A stretch of 64,000 nucleotides of DNA from Cytobacillus oceanisediminis 2691 (GTDB lineage Bacteria > Bacillota > Bacilli > Bacillales > Cytobacillaceae): the NCBI RefSeq assembly GCF_000294775.2, contig NZ_CP015506.1:5245501-5309500 (forward strand). Reading direction: 5' to 3'. The notes beneath the pieces are model-generated. The model had not been told where the DNA came from and searched no databases. It worked only from the letters and a program-made list of their open reading frames with translations. Made by a program: the position numbers and the translations under genes. Below, piece by piece: positions 53,088 through 60,996 of the stretch. The first letter of the stretch is position 1. Every line of letters begins with the position of its first letter.

Positions 53088-53990
53088 TTAATTTTTGTCC
53101 TGCAGCAGCGATTTATGAATCCAAATGGCAGCCTGTGAACCCTCCCCCATTGCAATGGTTACTTGTTCTGAATGGGCTGCCACATCTCCAGCTGCCCAAA
53201 CATTTTTGACACTTGTCATTTTCGAGCGGGGATCTGTCAGGATATGCTTATTTTCAAGGCGCTCTGCTCTGAGCTGCTTTGCCAGGTCAGACTTTACTTC
53301 GTTTCCTCCAAAGGCAATAAACCCTCTATCACCTGTGATTTTTTTACCATTTTCAAGCTGTACACCGTTGAATTTTTCGTCGTCTGCAAGTACCTTACAT
53401 ATAGATTCCTCAAGGTATTCAATCTTTTTTTCTTTCAATTTCTCCAATAATTTCTGATCTGCCGGCTTTTTTTCATGGTTGATGAAAACAAGATCATTTG
53501 TCCAATAAGACAATGTTAATGCCATATTTGCTCCGGCATTTCCAGAGCCGAGCACAATGGTGCGTTTATCCTTTACCTCATATCCGTCGCAGTCAGGACA
53601 GACATAGACAGAAATGCCGAGACAAGGCATTAATTCGGGGAAGGGCGGCATCCGGTCCATAATACCCGTTGCAAGTAAAATCCGTTTTCCCACATATTTA
53701 TTGCCCTTTTGGGATGAAACCTCAAATCCTCCATCTGTCTTTTCTGCGTGCTCCACTTTTTCATTAACAAACTTCACTCCAAGGCTTTCTGCGTGCTTCT
53801 TCCCAATCTCCCGGAGTTCAGGGCCGCTCACGCCATCCGGATAGCCTAAGATATTATGATAGCTTTTGCATATCGTGGAGCGCCCATCATTGGAATCAAG
53901 CACCAGCACCTTATGTTTATATCTGCCCAGCTGAATGGCAGCCTGCAGTCCCGCAATACCTCCTCCAACAATCAGGCAATCATAATTCAA
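53088..53990 (-). CDS. Thioredoxin-reductase-like FAD/NAD(P) oxidoreductase
   Basis: 300 residues from TTG 53990, 8 nt after AAGGAGG. FAD motif CLIVGGGIAGLQAAIQLGRY (5-24), redox-type CPDCDGYE (about 131) where TrxB has CATCDG, NAD(P) motif VLGSGNAGANMA (about 147) and the C-terminal VWAAGDVAAHSEQV (about 267). Lacks nothing obvious of the class; electron acceptor unknown (thioredoxin, ferredoxin or bacillithiol-linked). Confidence 0.85.
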   Translation of the reverse strand: MNYDCLIVGGGIAGLQAAIQLGRYKHKVLVLDSNDGRSTICKSYHNILGYPDGVSGPELREIGKKHAESLGVKFVNEKVEHAEKTDGGFEVSSQKGNKYVGKRILLATGIMDRMPPFPELMPCLGISVYVCPDCDGYEVKDKRTIVLGSGNAGANMALTLSYWTNDLVFINHEKKPADQKLLEKLKEKKIEYLEESICKVLADDEKFNGVQLENGKKITGDRGFIAFGGNEVKSDLAKQLRAERLENKHILTDPRSKMTSVKNVWAAGDVAAHSEQVTIAMGEGSQAAIWIHKSLLQDKN

Positions 53991-54067
53991 TTGAAATTCC
54001 TCCTTTTCGTTCCAAGATAAGCTATAGTTGTAAACTACCCAGAAAATCCTTTTCTAAATACAAAAAA

Positions 54068-54093
54068 GGAGAGTTTCATCACTGAAACTCTCC
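54068..54093 (-). terminator. Rho-independent terminator of the partition operon
   Basis: Minus strand GGAGAGTTTCA-GTGA-TGAAACTCTCC followed by TTTTTTG, just past the stop codon at 54100. Confidence 0.88.
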
Positions 54094-54099
54094 CCAAGC

Positions 54100-54702
54100 T
54101 TATTTATTCATATGTGCAAGAAAGCCGCCAAGAAGAGTATCCAGGTCTTCTTCGCTTTCCTCTTCAGTTTGACCTTCTGCATTTTCTTCCTGTTCCTGTT
54201 TAGCTTTATCCCAATCAAAGTCAAGCAAATCATCTTCAATATCGGTCAGTTCAACTTCAGAAAGTTCGTCTTCTTCTAAAGCTGCAGCTGCCGAATCATA
54301 CTGACTCACTGAATGCCTCGACTCCTCCTGCAGATAAAGAGCTTCATCAATATCAGAAGATCGGCTGTTCAAAGAAGCCAGCAGGGAAGTTGCACGTACG
54401 GGATCCGTAATCAGCTGATAAAGGATGCTGCCGAGCAATGCTTCTGAGTGCTCATGCTTTAGCCAGTCGCGCTGGATTTTGCTTAACCCCTTGGGAAGGG
54501 GAATGGTAATAGTTTCCCGGTCTTTTGATTGAGAGCTGCTGACTCCCTGCATCACAAACTCTGCAATCTTACTGGAAAAATTCCGTTTTTCGGTTTCCTT
54601 GAGCTTTTGCAGATGCTTCAAAATATGATCAGGTGTGTCAGATGGCACCCGAAAGGATACGGATTGTCCTCTCTTAATTTCAGAAGAGGAAGCTTTACTC
54701 AT
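54100..54702 (-). CDS. Partition adaptor-like protein (ParR-like, RHH plus acidic tail)
   Basis: 200 residues. N-terminal VSFRVPSDTPDHILKHLQKLKE...FSSKIAEFVMQGV (about 15-55) has the strand-helix-helix pattern of ribbon-helix-helix DNA-binding proteins. The middle (about 62-115) is helical; residues 135-200 are very acidic (ALEEDELSEVELTDIEDDLLDFDWD...), ending LLGGFLAHMNK. ParR-type adaptors bind the centromere through an RHH domain and the filament through the C-terminus, so the layout fits; no direct family match was recognised. Eleven nt after the actin-like gene. Confidence 0.65.
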   Translation of the reverse strand: MSKASSSEIKRGQSVSFRVPSDTPDHILKHLQKLKETEKRNFSSKIAEFVMQGVSSSQSKDRETITIPLPKGLSKIQRDWLKHEHSEALLGSILYQLITDPVRATSLLASLNSRSSDIDEALYLQEESRHSVSQYDSAAAALEEDELSEVELTDIEDDLLDFDWDKAKQEQEENAEGQTEEESEEDLDTLLGGFLAHMNK

Positions 54703-54713
54703 GAAAAATCACC

Positions 54714-55895
54714 CTAGTTGGCTTTAACAGGTTTTTTATCCTGGTCCGCCTTGTCTTTATTCGTTCTTCTTGAAAAATCAGAGATCAGCTTGTAATAAGC
54801 ATTGGCCATCATCCAGATGCTTTCTTTTTCATCCTCAAAGAAGTCAATGTTATAGCCATCCAGATTGTTATTTAATGTTTTCAGATAATCTTTTAAAACA
54901 ATAGAGCCGCCGCCGACAAAGTAGCAGATTTCCGTCTGGGAGTTTTTCTGCCAAACGTTGCGGAGTAGGCGATACTGCTTCTTAGCCAGATCAAGCAAAA
55001 TTCGGTCTGTAATATCATGTACGCTTGTCCGGCTTCCTTTTACCATAATATGATTGCGGTCATTCTTTTTCGTGATGATTTCCACGACATCCCGGCGGCT
55101 GTCGAGTTCAACGCCATGTTTCGAACGAATCTCCTCACGGATGGATTCAAGAGCTTCAGATACCCCAAGGTTGAAGCCCTGCGCTTTGTCATCATCAACA
55201 TTGCGGTTTTTAATGACAGCAATATCCGTTGATAGTCCGCCGATATCCTGAATTAAAATACGCTTATCAATTAAATCCTTATTGATGATATTTAAGTTGT
55301 TGTCCATTACAAGGTTGATATAAGCAGCAAAGCCTTCAGGATATACCTTAATTTCATCAAACTTGATATTTACTTTTTGCCCCTGGTACTTCGGTGTCAC
55401 AAGGAACTCAACCTGATGGACAGAGCCCAGCAATTTGGAACGGTAGCCCGCATCCTTGCCTTCCTTTACTTCACGAAGAGGAAGTCCTGTTCCCAGTGTG
55501 TAGTTTGCATCAATCACATTCCCGGACTTTTTAAAGCCTGTGGAACCATCTTTCTGCACAGCATCCAATGCCAAAGCAGAGAATAGCATGACTAATGTCT
55601 GATCTTCTTCGGATTTGCTGCTGCCCGGATCTAATTCAGTAGCGTTATCGCTTTTCGTTGCCAGGTGCCCCACACGATAAATCGCATTGTTTTCTTTCAG
55701 GGCAGGGGAGTGGACTCTGATATGTATGCCTTCAAGCGGATTTTTGCTGTCAAGTTCTTCTATCCCGATAACCGGGCGGTCCTCAACATCTCTCGCAATC
55801 ACATTCGGTATATTTAATTCTGAATCCAGTTTTCCAAAGATTGCTTTAATAGAATCGTTTCCTACGTCAACTGCTGCAATTCTTGAATTCGTCAA
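54714..55895 (-). CDS. Actin-like ATPase, ParM/StbA/Alp type
   Basis: 393 residues from TTG 55895, 9 nt after AAAGGA; an ATG six codons upstream has a poor ribosome site. Actin fold: phosphate-1 AAVDVGNDSIK (7-17, D10), phosphate-2 QDIGGLSTDIAV (about 216-227, D217 and D224) and the adenosine loop YFVGGGSIVLKDYL (about 325). It carries ParM-like FNLGVSEALESIREEI after phosphate-2. Filament-forming ATPase expected to move DNA bound through the adaptor gene downstream. Upstream repeats complete a parC-parM-parR layout. The basic C-terminus (RRTNKDKADQDKK) is extra. Confidence 0.8.
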   Translation of the reverse strand: MTNSRIAAVDVGNDSIKAIFGKLDSELNIPNVIARDVEDRPVIGIEELDSKNPLEGIHIRVHSPALKENNAIYRVGHLATKSDNATELDPGSSKSEEDQTLVMLFSALALDAVQKDGSTGFKKSGNVIDANYTLGTGLPLREVKEGKDAGYRSKLLGSVHQVEFLVTPKYQGQKVNIKFDEIKVYPEGFAAYINLVMDNNLNIINKDLIDKRILIQDIGGLSTDIAVIKNRNVDDDKAQGFNLGVSEALESIREEIRSKHGVELDSRRDVVEIITKKNDRNHIMVKGSRTSVHDITDRILLDLAKKQYRLLRNVWQKNSQTEICYFVGGGSIVLKDYLKTLNNNLDGYNIDFFEDEKESIWMMANAYYKLISDFSRRTNKDKADQDKKPVKAN

Positions 55896-55983
55896 ATCAT
55901 TCAATCCTTTCATTCTCAAATATAGAGCTATTGTTTTAAGAGTAATTCAGATTGAGAGATTAATCAATGTAAGGAAATAAAAA

Positions 55984-56169
55984 GTAATCAAAGCGTAAAG
56001 ACGTAAACAAATTGTAAACTTATACCTACATTGTATACACTTTCCGTATACAAGTAAACAATATTGAACACATCCTTACACACCAACATGTACACGCGTT
56101 TGTATACTTGTTTACATTTTTGAATACAACTGTAAACAATATCGCATACTTGTATTCATTTTTGTTTAC
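55984..56169. repeat. Centromere-like phased repeats (parC candidate)
   Basis: At least twelve GTAAAC/GTATAC/GTTTAC-type hexamers at about 55984, 55995, 56003, 56014, 56033, 56046, 56054, 56090, 56102, 56110, 56122, 56132, 56144, 56152 and 56164. Steps are mostly 8 or 10-13, often alternating 8 and 12, i.e. about 20 nt per pair. A 14-mer GTATACAAGTAAAC (56046) recurs inverted as GTATACTTGTTTAC (56102). The block covers the region upstream of the actin-like gene and would hold its promoter and the partition site. The remaining 56170-56362 is AT-rich leader of the next gene. Confidence 0.75.
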
Positions 56170-56362
56170 AACCAAGTTTATTTGGTGTTTTTCCTGAAAT
56201 TTGATAGTTTAAGAGATAAAATAATATCCTGCTTGTCTCTAACAAAAATGAAATAAAATAGATAATATTAAAAAATTTAGAAAATATATTAAATTTGTCT
56301 ACTTTCTAGAAAAAAATTCCTATAAAATAGAGGTATAACAACAGGCAAAGGAGTACAGAAAG

Positions 56363-57631
56363 ATGCAAGGCTCCAGAATATTTATGGTTTCGCTTTTTAT
56401 TGTTTCACTTTTTACAGCTCTGATCTCGGACGGGATCATTGTCGAGAGCTCTTCATATATAAAAGCACTCTTCATATACTTGCTGTTTTCCTGCTTGTAT
56501 CACCATTTGCGGATTATCAGCAGAAACGGAAATACGTCCATCGATTATGGAATTAATTACAGTCTCTCCATTGGGCTTTTTACAGGGCCATTAGGTTTAT
56601 TTATATTTGAAGTCATCTATCGATTTAGTGTTTATTTATATAAGAAACAAACAAAAACAGACGATCCGGATGAATTTTTCCATACGTTTTATAACATTGG
56701 CTCCTTTGTGATGAGCAACTCTATTGCATTCTATTTATTCAATCTGCTGTATCCCCTCTTTCAGGATGCGGCATTCGGCTTTTGGATAATCATGCTTATT
56801 CTGATTACCGTAACATCCATGCTTTCAGACATCTTCCTGGTTACCGTGTTTAAATTGACAGGAGACATAAAAACGAAGCAGGAAGCGATTGATTTTATCA
56901 AAACAAGAAGTGTACTGGATATGGGGAAGATTGCCTTTACTAATGGTCTTTTGCTGTTATTTCTTAATGAGGGCAAATGGGAGATGCTCATAAGTCTGTT
57001 TATACTTAATTATCTTGTCAGCCGTTCCTTTCTGTCGAAATCACAGATGCTGCAGAATAAAATCGAACGCGATAAATTTGAGCAGATGGCCTATACCGAC
57101 TTCCTTACTGGTGTTTTTAACCGTGCTTATATGGATAAAAAAATGACGGAACTTAATCAATCGGCGGAACACATCGCGATTGTAGTGGCAGATATCGACA
57201 AGTTCAAAAGGATTAATGATAGCTATAACCACGCCGTGGGCGATCAGGCAATCAGGCACTTTGCCGACTCATTGAAGAGCTATCTTTCCAAAGATGATTA
57301 CTTGTTCAGAAGCGGCGGAGAGGAATTTACCATAATAATGAGATTCAGGTCATATGAAGAATGCTTGAATTTAGCTCAGAAGATACGCAAAGGCATTGAA
57401 AACAGCACATTTCATGCCGATTTTAAAGACCAGTCCATTTCTCTATCCTACACAGCATCCTTTGGCCTCTTTTACTATAAAGTGAACAAGCTCCTTTCTA
57501 TTGAAAAAGCCTATGTTTACGCAGACCAGCTCCTTCTGCAGTCTAAGGACATGGGAAAAAACAGGCTATCCTCCAGGGAAGAATCAATTCATCAGCATAG
57601 CCCTAAAGAAGCAGTACTTACAAACGCATAA
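56363..57631 (+). CDS. Membrane diguanylate cyclase (GGDEF domain)
   Basis: 422 residues. Six hydrophobic segments in the first 220 residues form a membrane sensor; then FEQMAYTDFLTGVFNRAYMD (about 240) starts the GGDEF domain with ADIDKFKRINDSYNHAVGDQ and the active motif RSGGEEFTI. The position nine residues before the GG is Ser, so the RxxD inhibitory site is absent. Predicted to make cyclic di-GMP from two GTP. Divergent from the partition operon, no sign of co-transcription. AAAGGAGTACAG precedes the ATG. Confidence 0.88.
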   Translation: MQGSRIFMVSLFIVSLFTALISDGIIVESSSYIKALFIYLLFSCLYHHLRIISRNGNTSIDYGINYSLSIGLFTGPLGLFIFEVIYRFSVYLYKKQTKTDDPDEFFHTFYNIGSFVMSNSIAFYLFNLLYPLFQDAAFGFWIIMLILITVTSMLSDIFLVTVFKLTGDIKTKQEAIDFIKTRSVLDMGKIAFTNGLLLLFLNEGKWEMLISLFILNYLVSRSFLSKSQMLQNKIERDKFEQMAYTDFLTGVFNRAYMDKKMTELNQSAEHIAIVVADIDKFKRINDSYNHAVGDQAIRHFADSLKSYLSKDDYLFRSGGEEFTIIMRFRSYEECLNLAQKIRKGIENSTFHADFKDQSISLSYTASFGLFYYKVNKLLSIEKAYVYADQLLLQSKDMGKNRLSSREESIHQHSPKEAVLTNA

Positions 57632-57644
57632 GGATATTTGCAGC

Positions 57645-57664
57645 AGCCGCCGGTTTGAGCGGCT
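57645..57664 (+). terminator. Rho-independent terminator of the diguanylate cyclase gene
   Basis: AGCCGC-CGGTTTGA-GCGGCT then TTTTTTT. Confidence 0.85.
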
Positions 57665-57811
57665 TTTTTTTATGGGAATAATACCTCTGTTTTTAGATAA
57701 GTTTTAATACTGTTATTATTCTGAAAAAACGTTCTTTTGTTTAAATCTCTGGAAAAATCTATTTATTCCGCCTAAAAAGTCAATAATAACCATCGTTACA
57801 TAAAATTTTTT

Positions 57812-57841
57812 TTGACAATTAGGAACTATGAAAGATATTAT
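57812..57841 (+). promoter_or_regulatory. SigA promoter of the peptide transporter gene
   Basis: TTGACA (57812-57817), 18-nt spacer, TATTAT (57836-57841), followed by AAAAGGAGGATGAAAC and ATG 57867. Confidence 0.75.
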
Positions 57842-57866
57842 AGAATAGCTAAAAGGAGGATGAAAC

Positions 57867-59360
57867 ATGTCAGATTTTAATAGGCAGAAAATTGTTGAAA
57901 GTGTGCCTCAAAAAGGTTTCTTTGGACATCCTAAAGGCTTGTTCACACTTTTCTTCACTGAATTTTGGGAGCGCTTTTCTTATTATGGAATGAGAGCGAT
58001 CCTTGTATTCTATATGTATTATGAGGTTTCAAAAGGCGGTTTAGGCCTGGATGAGCCGACAGCTTTAGCTATCATGTCCATTTATGGGTCATTGGTGTAT
58101 ATGTCAGGAATCATCGGCGGATGGATAGCCGACAGATTGCTCGGAACCTCCAGAGCTGTATTCTATGGCGGAATTTTAATCATGCTCGGCCATATTGCCC
58201 TTTCTATTCCTGGCAGCCTGGCTATGTTCTTTGTTTCCATGGTGCTGATCGTATTAGGTACTGGATTATTGAAGCCAAATGTATCAAGCGTGGTTGGGGA
58301 TATTTACAGCCCGGAAGATAACCGCCGCGATGCAGGTTTCAGTATTTTCTATATGGGTATCAACCTTGGCGGATTCCTTGCGCCTTTAATTGTCGGAACA
58401 GTTGGAATGGATTATAATTTCCACCTAGGTTTCGCCATTGCTGCCGTTGGTATGTTCTTTGGCTTATTAGTGTTTGTTTTTACGAAAAAGAAAAATCTTG
58501 GATTAGCAGGAACTTATGTATCTAATCCATTATCAGCAGATGAAAAAGGTAAGGTTTATACAAGAATTGGCCTTGGTGCTGCTGTTGTTGCCATTTTAGT
58601 GGCAGTCGGCATCCCAACTGGTCTTTTAACATTTGATTCGTTTATTGCCCTTGTTGGTGTTCTTGGTATTGGGCTTCCGATTATTTACTTTACTGTAATG
58701 TACCGCAGCCCGAAAACAACAGAAGTGGAACGCTCACGCATCATTGCTTATATTCCATTATTCATTGCATCTGTTATGTTCTGGGCTATCCAGGAGCAGG
58801 GTTCAACGATTCTTGCGAATTATGCGGACAAGCGTACCCAGCTTGACTTTATGGGTCTTGATATTTCACCGGCATGGTTCCAGTCTCTTAACCCATTGTT
58901 CATCATTTTCTTTGCGCCAGTATTTGCCTGGCTATGGGTGAAGCTTGGCGACCGCCAGCCTTCAGTGCCGCAGAAGTTCTCCCTGGGTCTATTATTCGCC
59001 GGTTTATCTTTCCTTGTGATTCTGCTGCCAGCATACCTTGGGGGAACAGATTCTCTTGTAAGTCCATTATGGCTGGTTCTTAGCTACTTTATTGTTGTTC
59101 TTGGTGAGCTTTGCTTATCTCCAGTCGGACTTTCAGCCACAACAAAATTAGCGCCTGCTGCTTTCTCGGCGCAAACGATGAGCCTTTGGTTCCTATCAAA
59201 TGCGGCCGCACAGGCAATCAATGCACAGATTGTTAAGTTCTATTCACCAGAAACAGAAATGACTTATTTCGGTGTAATTGGTGCAGCTGCGATCGTGCTA
59301 TCCATTATCCTATTCATGTTGAGTCCTAAGATTCAAGGATATATGAAGGGTGTACGTTAA
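57867..59360 (+). CDS. POT/PTR-family di- and tripeptide transporter (DtpT-like)
   Basis: 497 residues with about fourteen hydrophobic helices. The proton-coupling signature FFTEFWERFSYYGMRAILVFYM (about 30-51) contains the ExxERFxYYG motif. GGWIADRLLG near 85 and GFSIFYMGINLGGFLAPL (about 152) are further POT signatures. Takes up di-/tripeptides with protons. Monocistronic. Confidence 0.93.
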   Translation: MSDFNRQKIVESVPQKGFFGHPKGLFTLFFTEFWERFSYYGMRAILVFYMYYEVSKGGLGLDEPTALAIMSIYGSLVYMSGIIGGWIADRLLGTSRAVFYGGILIMLGHIALSIPGSLAMFFVSMVLIVLGTGLLKPNVSSVVGDIYSPEDNRRDAGFSIFYMGINLGGFLAPLIVGTVGMDYNFHLGFAIAAVGMFFGLLVFVFTKKKNLGLAGTYVSNPLSADEKGKVYTRIGLGAAVVAILVAVGIPTGLLTFDSFIALVGVLGIGLPIIYFTVMYRSPKTTEVERSRIIAYIPLFIASVMFWAIQEQGSTILANYADKRTQLDFMGLDISPAWFQSLNPLFIIFFAPVFAWLWVKLGDRQPSVPQKFSLGLLFAGLSFLVILLPAYLGGTDSLVSPLWLVLSYFIVVLGELCLSPVGLSATTKLAPAAFSAQTMSLWFLSNAAAQAINAQIVKFYSPETEMTYFGVIGAAAIVLSIILFMLSPKIQGYMKGVR

Positions 59361-59372
59361 TAGAAAAGCGGA

Positions 59373-59400
59373 AGCCAGAAGAGTGTATGCTCTTCTGGCT
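59373..59400 (+). terminator. Rho-independent terminator of the peptide transporter gene
   Basis: AGCCAGAAGAG-TGTATG-CTCTTCTGGCT then TTTTTTAG. The 10 nt before it (GAAAAGCGGA) equal the 5' end of the hairpin repeat family. Confidence 0.88.
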
Positions 59401-59416
59401 TTTTTTAGTATCTTCT

Positions 59417-59492
59417 CGGCCGGTAAATTCGTCAGTTTGGCCGGTATTTCTTTCAAATCGGCCGGTAAATGTTCTATTTGGGCCGGTAAACA
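59417..59492. repeat. Array 8: 21-nt phased repeats, core GGCCGGTAAA (plus strand)
   Basis: GGTAAA or GGTATT begin at 59422, 59443, 59464 and 59485: three exact 21-nt steps. Lies between the convergent transporter and cupin genes. Confidence 0.85.
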
Positions 59493-59499
59493 GCAGTCT

Positions 59500-60000
59500 T
59501 CATTCTTTCCACTCTTCAAGCATCGGCCCCTCATCACCATAGACAGGATCAGTCTGAGGAACAGGGACATTTTTGATTTCTGCCAGTGCTTGTACACGAT
59601 CTGATGGGTCTTTTTTCTTCATATTCGGGCTTGTTCCGCCAGGATAGGCACCTACGACTTCGAAGTCCGGACTGCTTTCCGCATTCTTATGCCCTGTCCC
59701 TGCCGGGAGGAGAATAACATCGCCCTGATGGAGGTCAAGGCGCTCGCCCTGGTCACCGCCGATGAGGACGGTTGCTTGTCCTGCTTTGACACCCAGTACT
59801 TCATGAGTATTGCTGTGATAATGATGGTAATCATATACCCCGCCCGTCCAGCTGCCGGTCCATTGATGTCTGTTAAAAGCCGCCTCTATTTCATCAGGCT
59901 GCTCCTTAAAAACGGCCTTGTAGATGATAACAGGAAGGTCCGGATTGTTGGGTATTTGTCCATCATCCGCCAGCTGAAATGTTTGGGTTTGGCTATTCAA
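59500..60000 (-). CDS. Cupin domain protein
   Basis: 166 residues from a TTG start after AAGGAGAGG. Cupin motif 1 YHHYHSNTHEVLGVKAGQATV (about 60) and motif 2 GDVILLPAGTGHKNAES (about 94) with the usual His/Glu metal ligands. Similar to uncharacterised YjlB-type cupins. Ligand and activity unknown. 24 nt after ypfJ, likely co-transcribed. Confidence 0.8.
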   Translation of the reverse strand: MNSQTQTFQLADDGQIPNNPDLPVIIYKAVFKEQPDEIEAAFNRHQWTGSWTGGVYDYHHYHSNTHEVLGVKAGQATVLIGGDQGERLDLHQGDVILLPAGTGHKNAESSPDFEVVGAYPGGTSPNMKKKDPSDRVQALAEIKNVPVPQTDPVYGDEGPMLEEWKE

Positions 60001-60024
60001 GTGAACCTCTCCTTTCGTATTGCT

Positions 60025-60870
60025 TCAATTTCTTTGTTTAAACGTGTCTCCGCCTTTGATGGTTCCGTTTTGGAATCCTTTGTAGAACCATGACTTTCTT
60101 TGTTCTGACGTTCCATGGGTAAAGCTTTCCGGCACTACATAGCCCTGCGCCCGTTTTTGAAGGGTGTCGTCCCCTACTGCCGTTGCAGCATTCAGGGCTT
60201 CTTCCAGATCGCCTTCCTCTAAATATCCCATTCCCTGTGCATGGTTGGCCCAAACGCCTGAATAATAATCGGCCTGCAATTCAAAACGGACAAGATACTG
60301 ATTAAACTTTTCTTCACTCATTCTCTGACGAAGCGGCATGATTTCCTCAGTCGTTCCAAGCAGGGTCTGCACATGGTGCCCTACCTCATGGGCTATGACA
60401 TAGGCCATGGCAAAATCGCCAGGAGCCTGGAACTTTCTTTGCAGTTCTTCGTAAAAGCTTAAATCAATATACAATTTTTGGTCGCCCGGACAATAAAAAG
60501 GCCCAACGGAAGAGGACGCTGCCCCGCATGCAGACTGTACGCTGCCTGAATATAAAACAAGGGTCGGCTCCTCATATTGCAATCCCTGTTCTTCGAATAT
60601 TTCCGTCCAGACTTCCTCTGTATCCGCAAGCACAACAGAGACAAAATCAGCAAGCTCTTTTTCCTGTTCTGATTCTTCATACGGTACAGCTGTGCCAGAG
60701 TCTGTTCCGGCCATATTGCCTAAAAGCTCTCCCGGATCACCGCCGAGGAAGGTAAATATCAATAAAATAATAATTCCGCCGAGGCCGCCGCCAATCAGGG
60801 TTTTTCCCCCTCCGCCCATGCCTCTTCGGTCTTCTACATTAGAACTCGCTCTTCTGCCTTTCCACTTCAT
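60025..60870 (-). CDS. YpfJ-family neutral zinc metallopeptidase
   Basis: 281 residues. Basic N-terminus, one membrane helix (about 24-42), then the conserved domain with ADTEEVWTEIFEEQGLQYE, GPFYCPGDQKLYID and the zinc site YVIAHEVGHHVQTLLG (about 157-172), plus ELQADYYSGVWA (about 195-206) as the likely further ligand region. Membrane-anchored with the protease outside; substrate unknown. First gene of a two-gene unit with the cupin. Confidence 0.88.
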   Translation of the reverse strand: MKWKGRRASSNVEDRRGMGGGGKTLIGGGLGGIIILLIFTFLGGDPGELLGNMAGTDSGTAVPYEESEQEKELADFVSVVLADTEEVWTEIFEEQGLQYEEPTLVLYSGSVQSACGAASSSVGPFYCPGDQKLYIDLSFYEELQRKFQAPGDFAMAYVIAHEVGHHVQTLLGTTEEIMPLRQRMSEEKFNQYLVRFELQADYYSGVWANHAQGMGYLEEGDLEEALNAATAVGDDTLQKRAQGYVVPESFTHGTSEQRKSWFYKGFQNGTIKGGDTFKQRN

Positions 60871-60962
60871 GATTCAGCCTCCTACTGAAACGCCATTTAT
60901 CATTCATTTCATTAGTGTATACCCGAATTGAAGGGATTTATTAACTTAGCAGAATTAAAAAT

Positions 60963-60987
60963 AGGTGCCTGCTGCAAACAGGCACCT
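60963..60987 (-). terminator. Terminator of the broken FAD oxidoreductase gene
   Basis: Minus strand AGGTGCCTG-TTTGCAG-CAGGCACCT then ATTTTTAATT. Confidence 0.8.
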
Positions 60988-60996
60988 TTACCCTTA

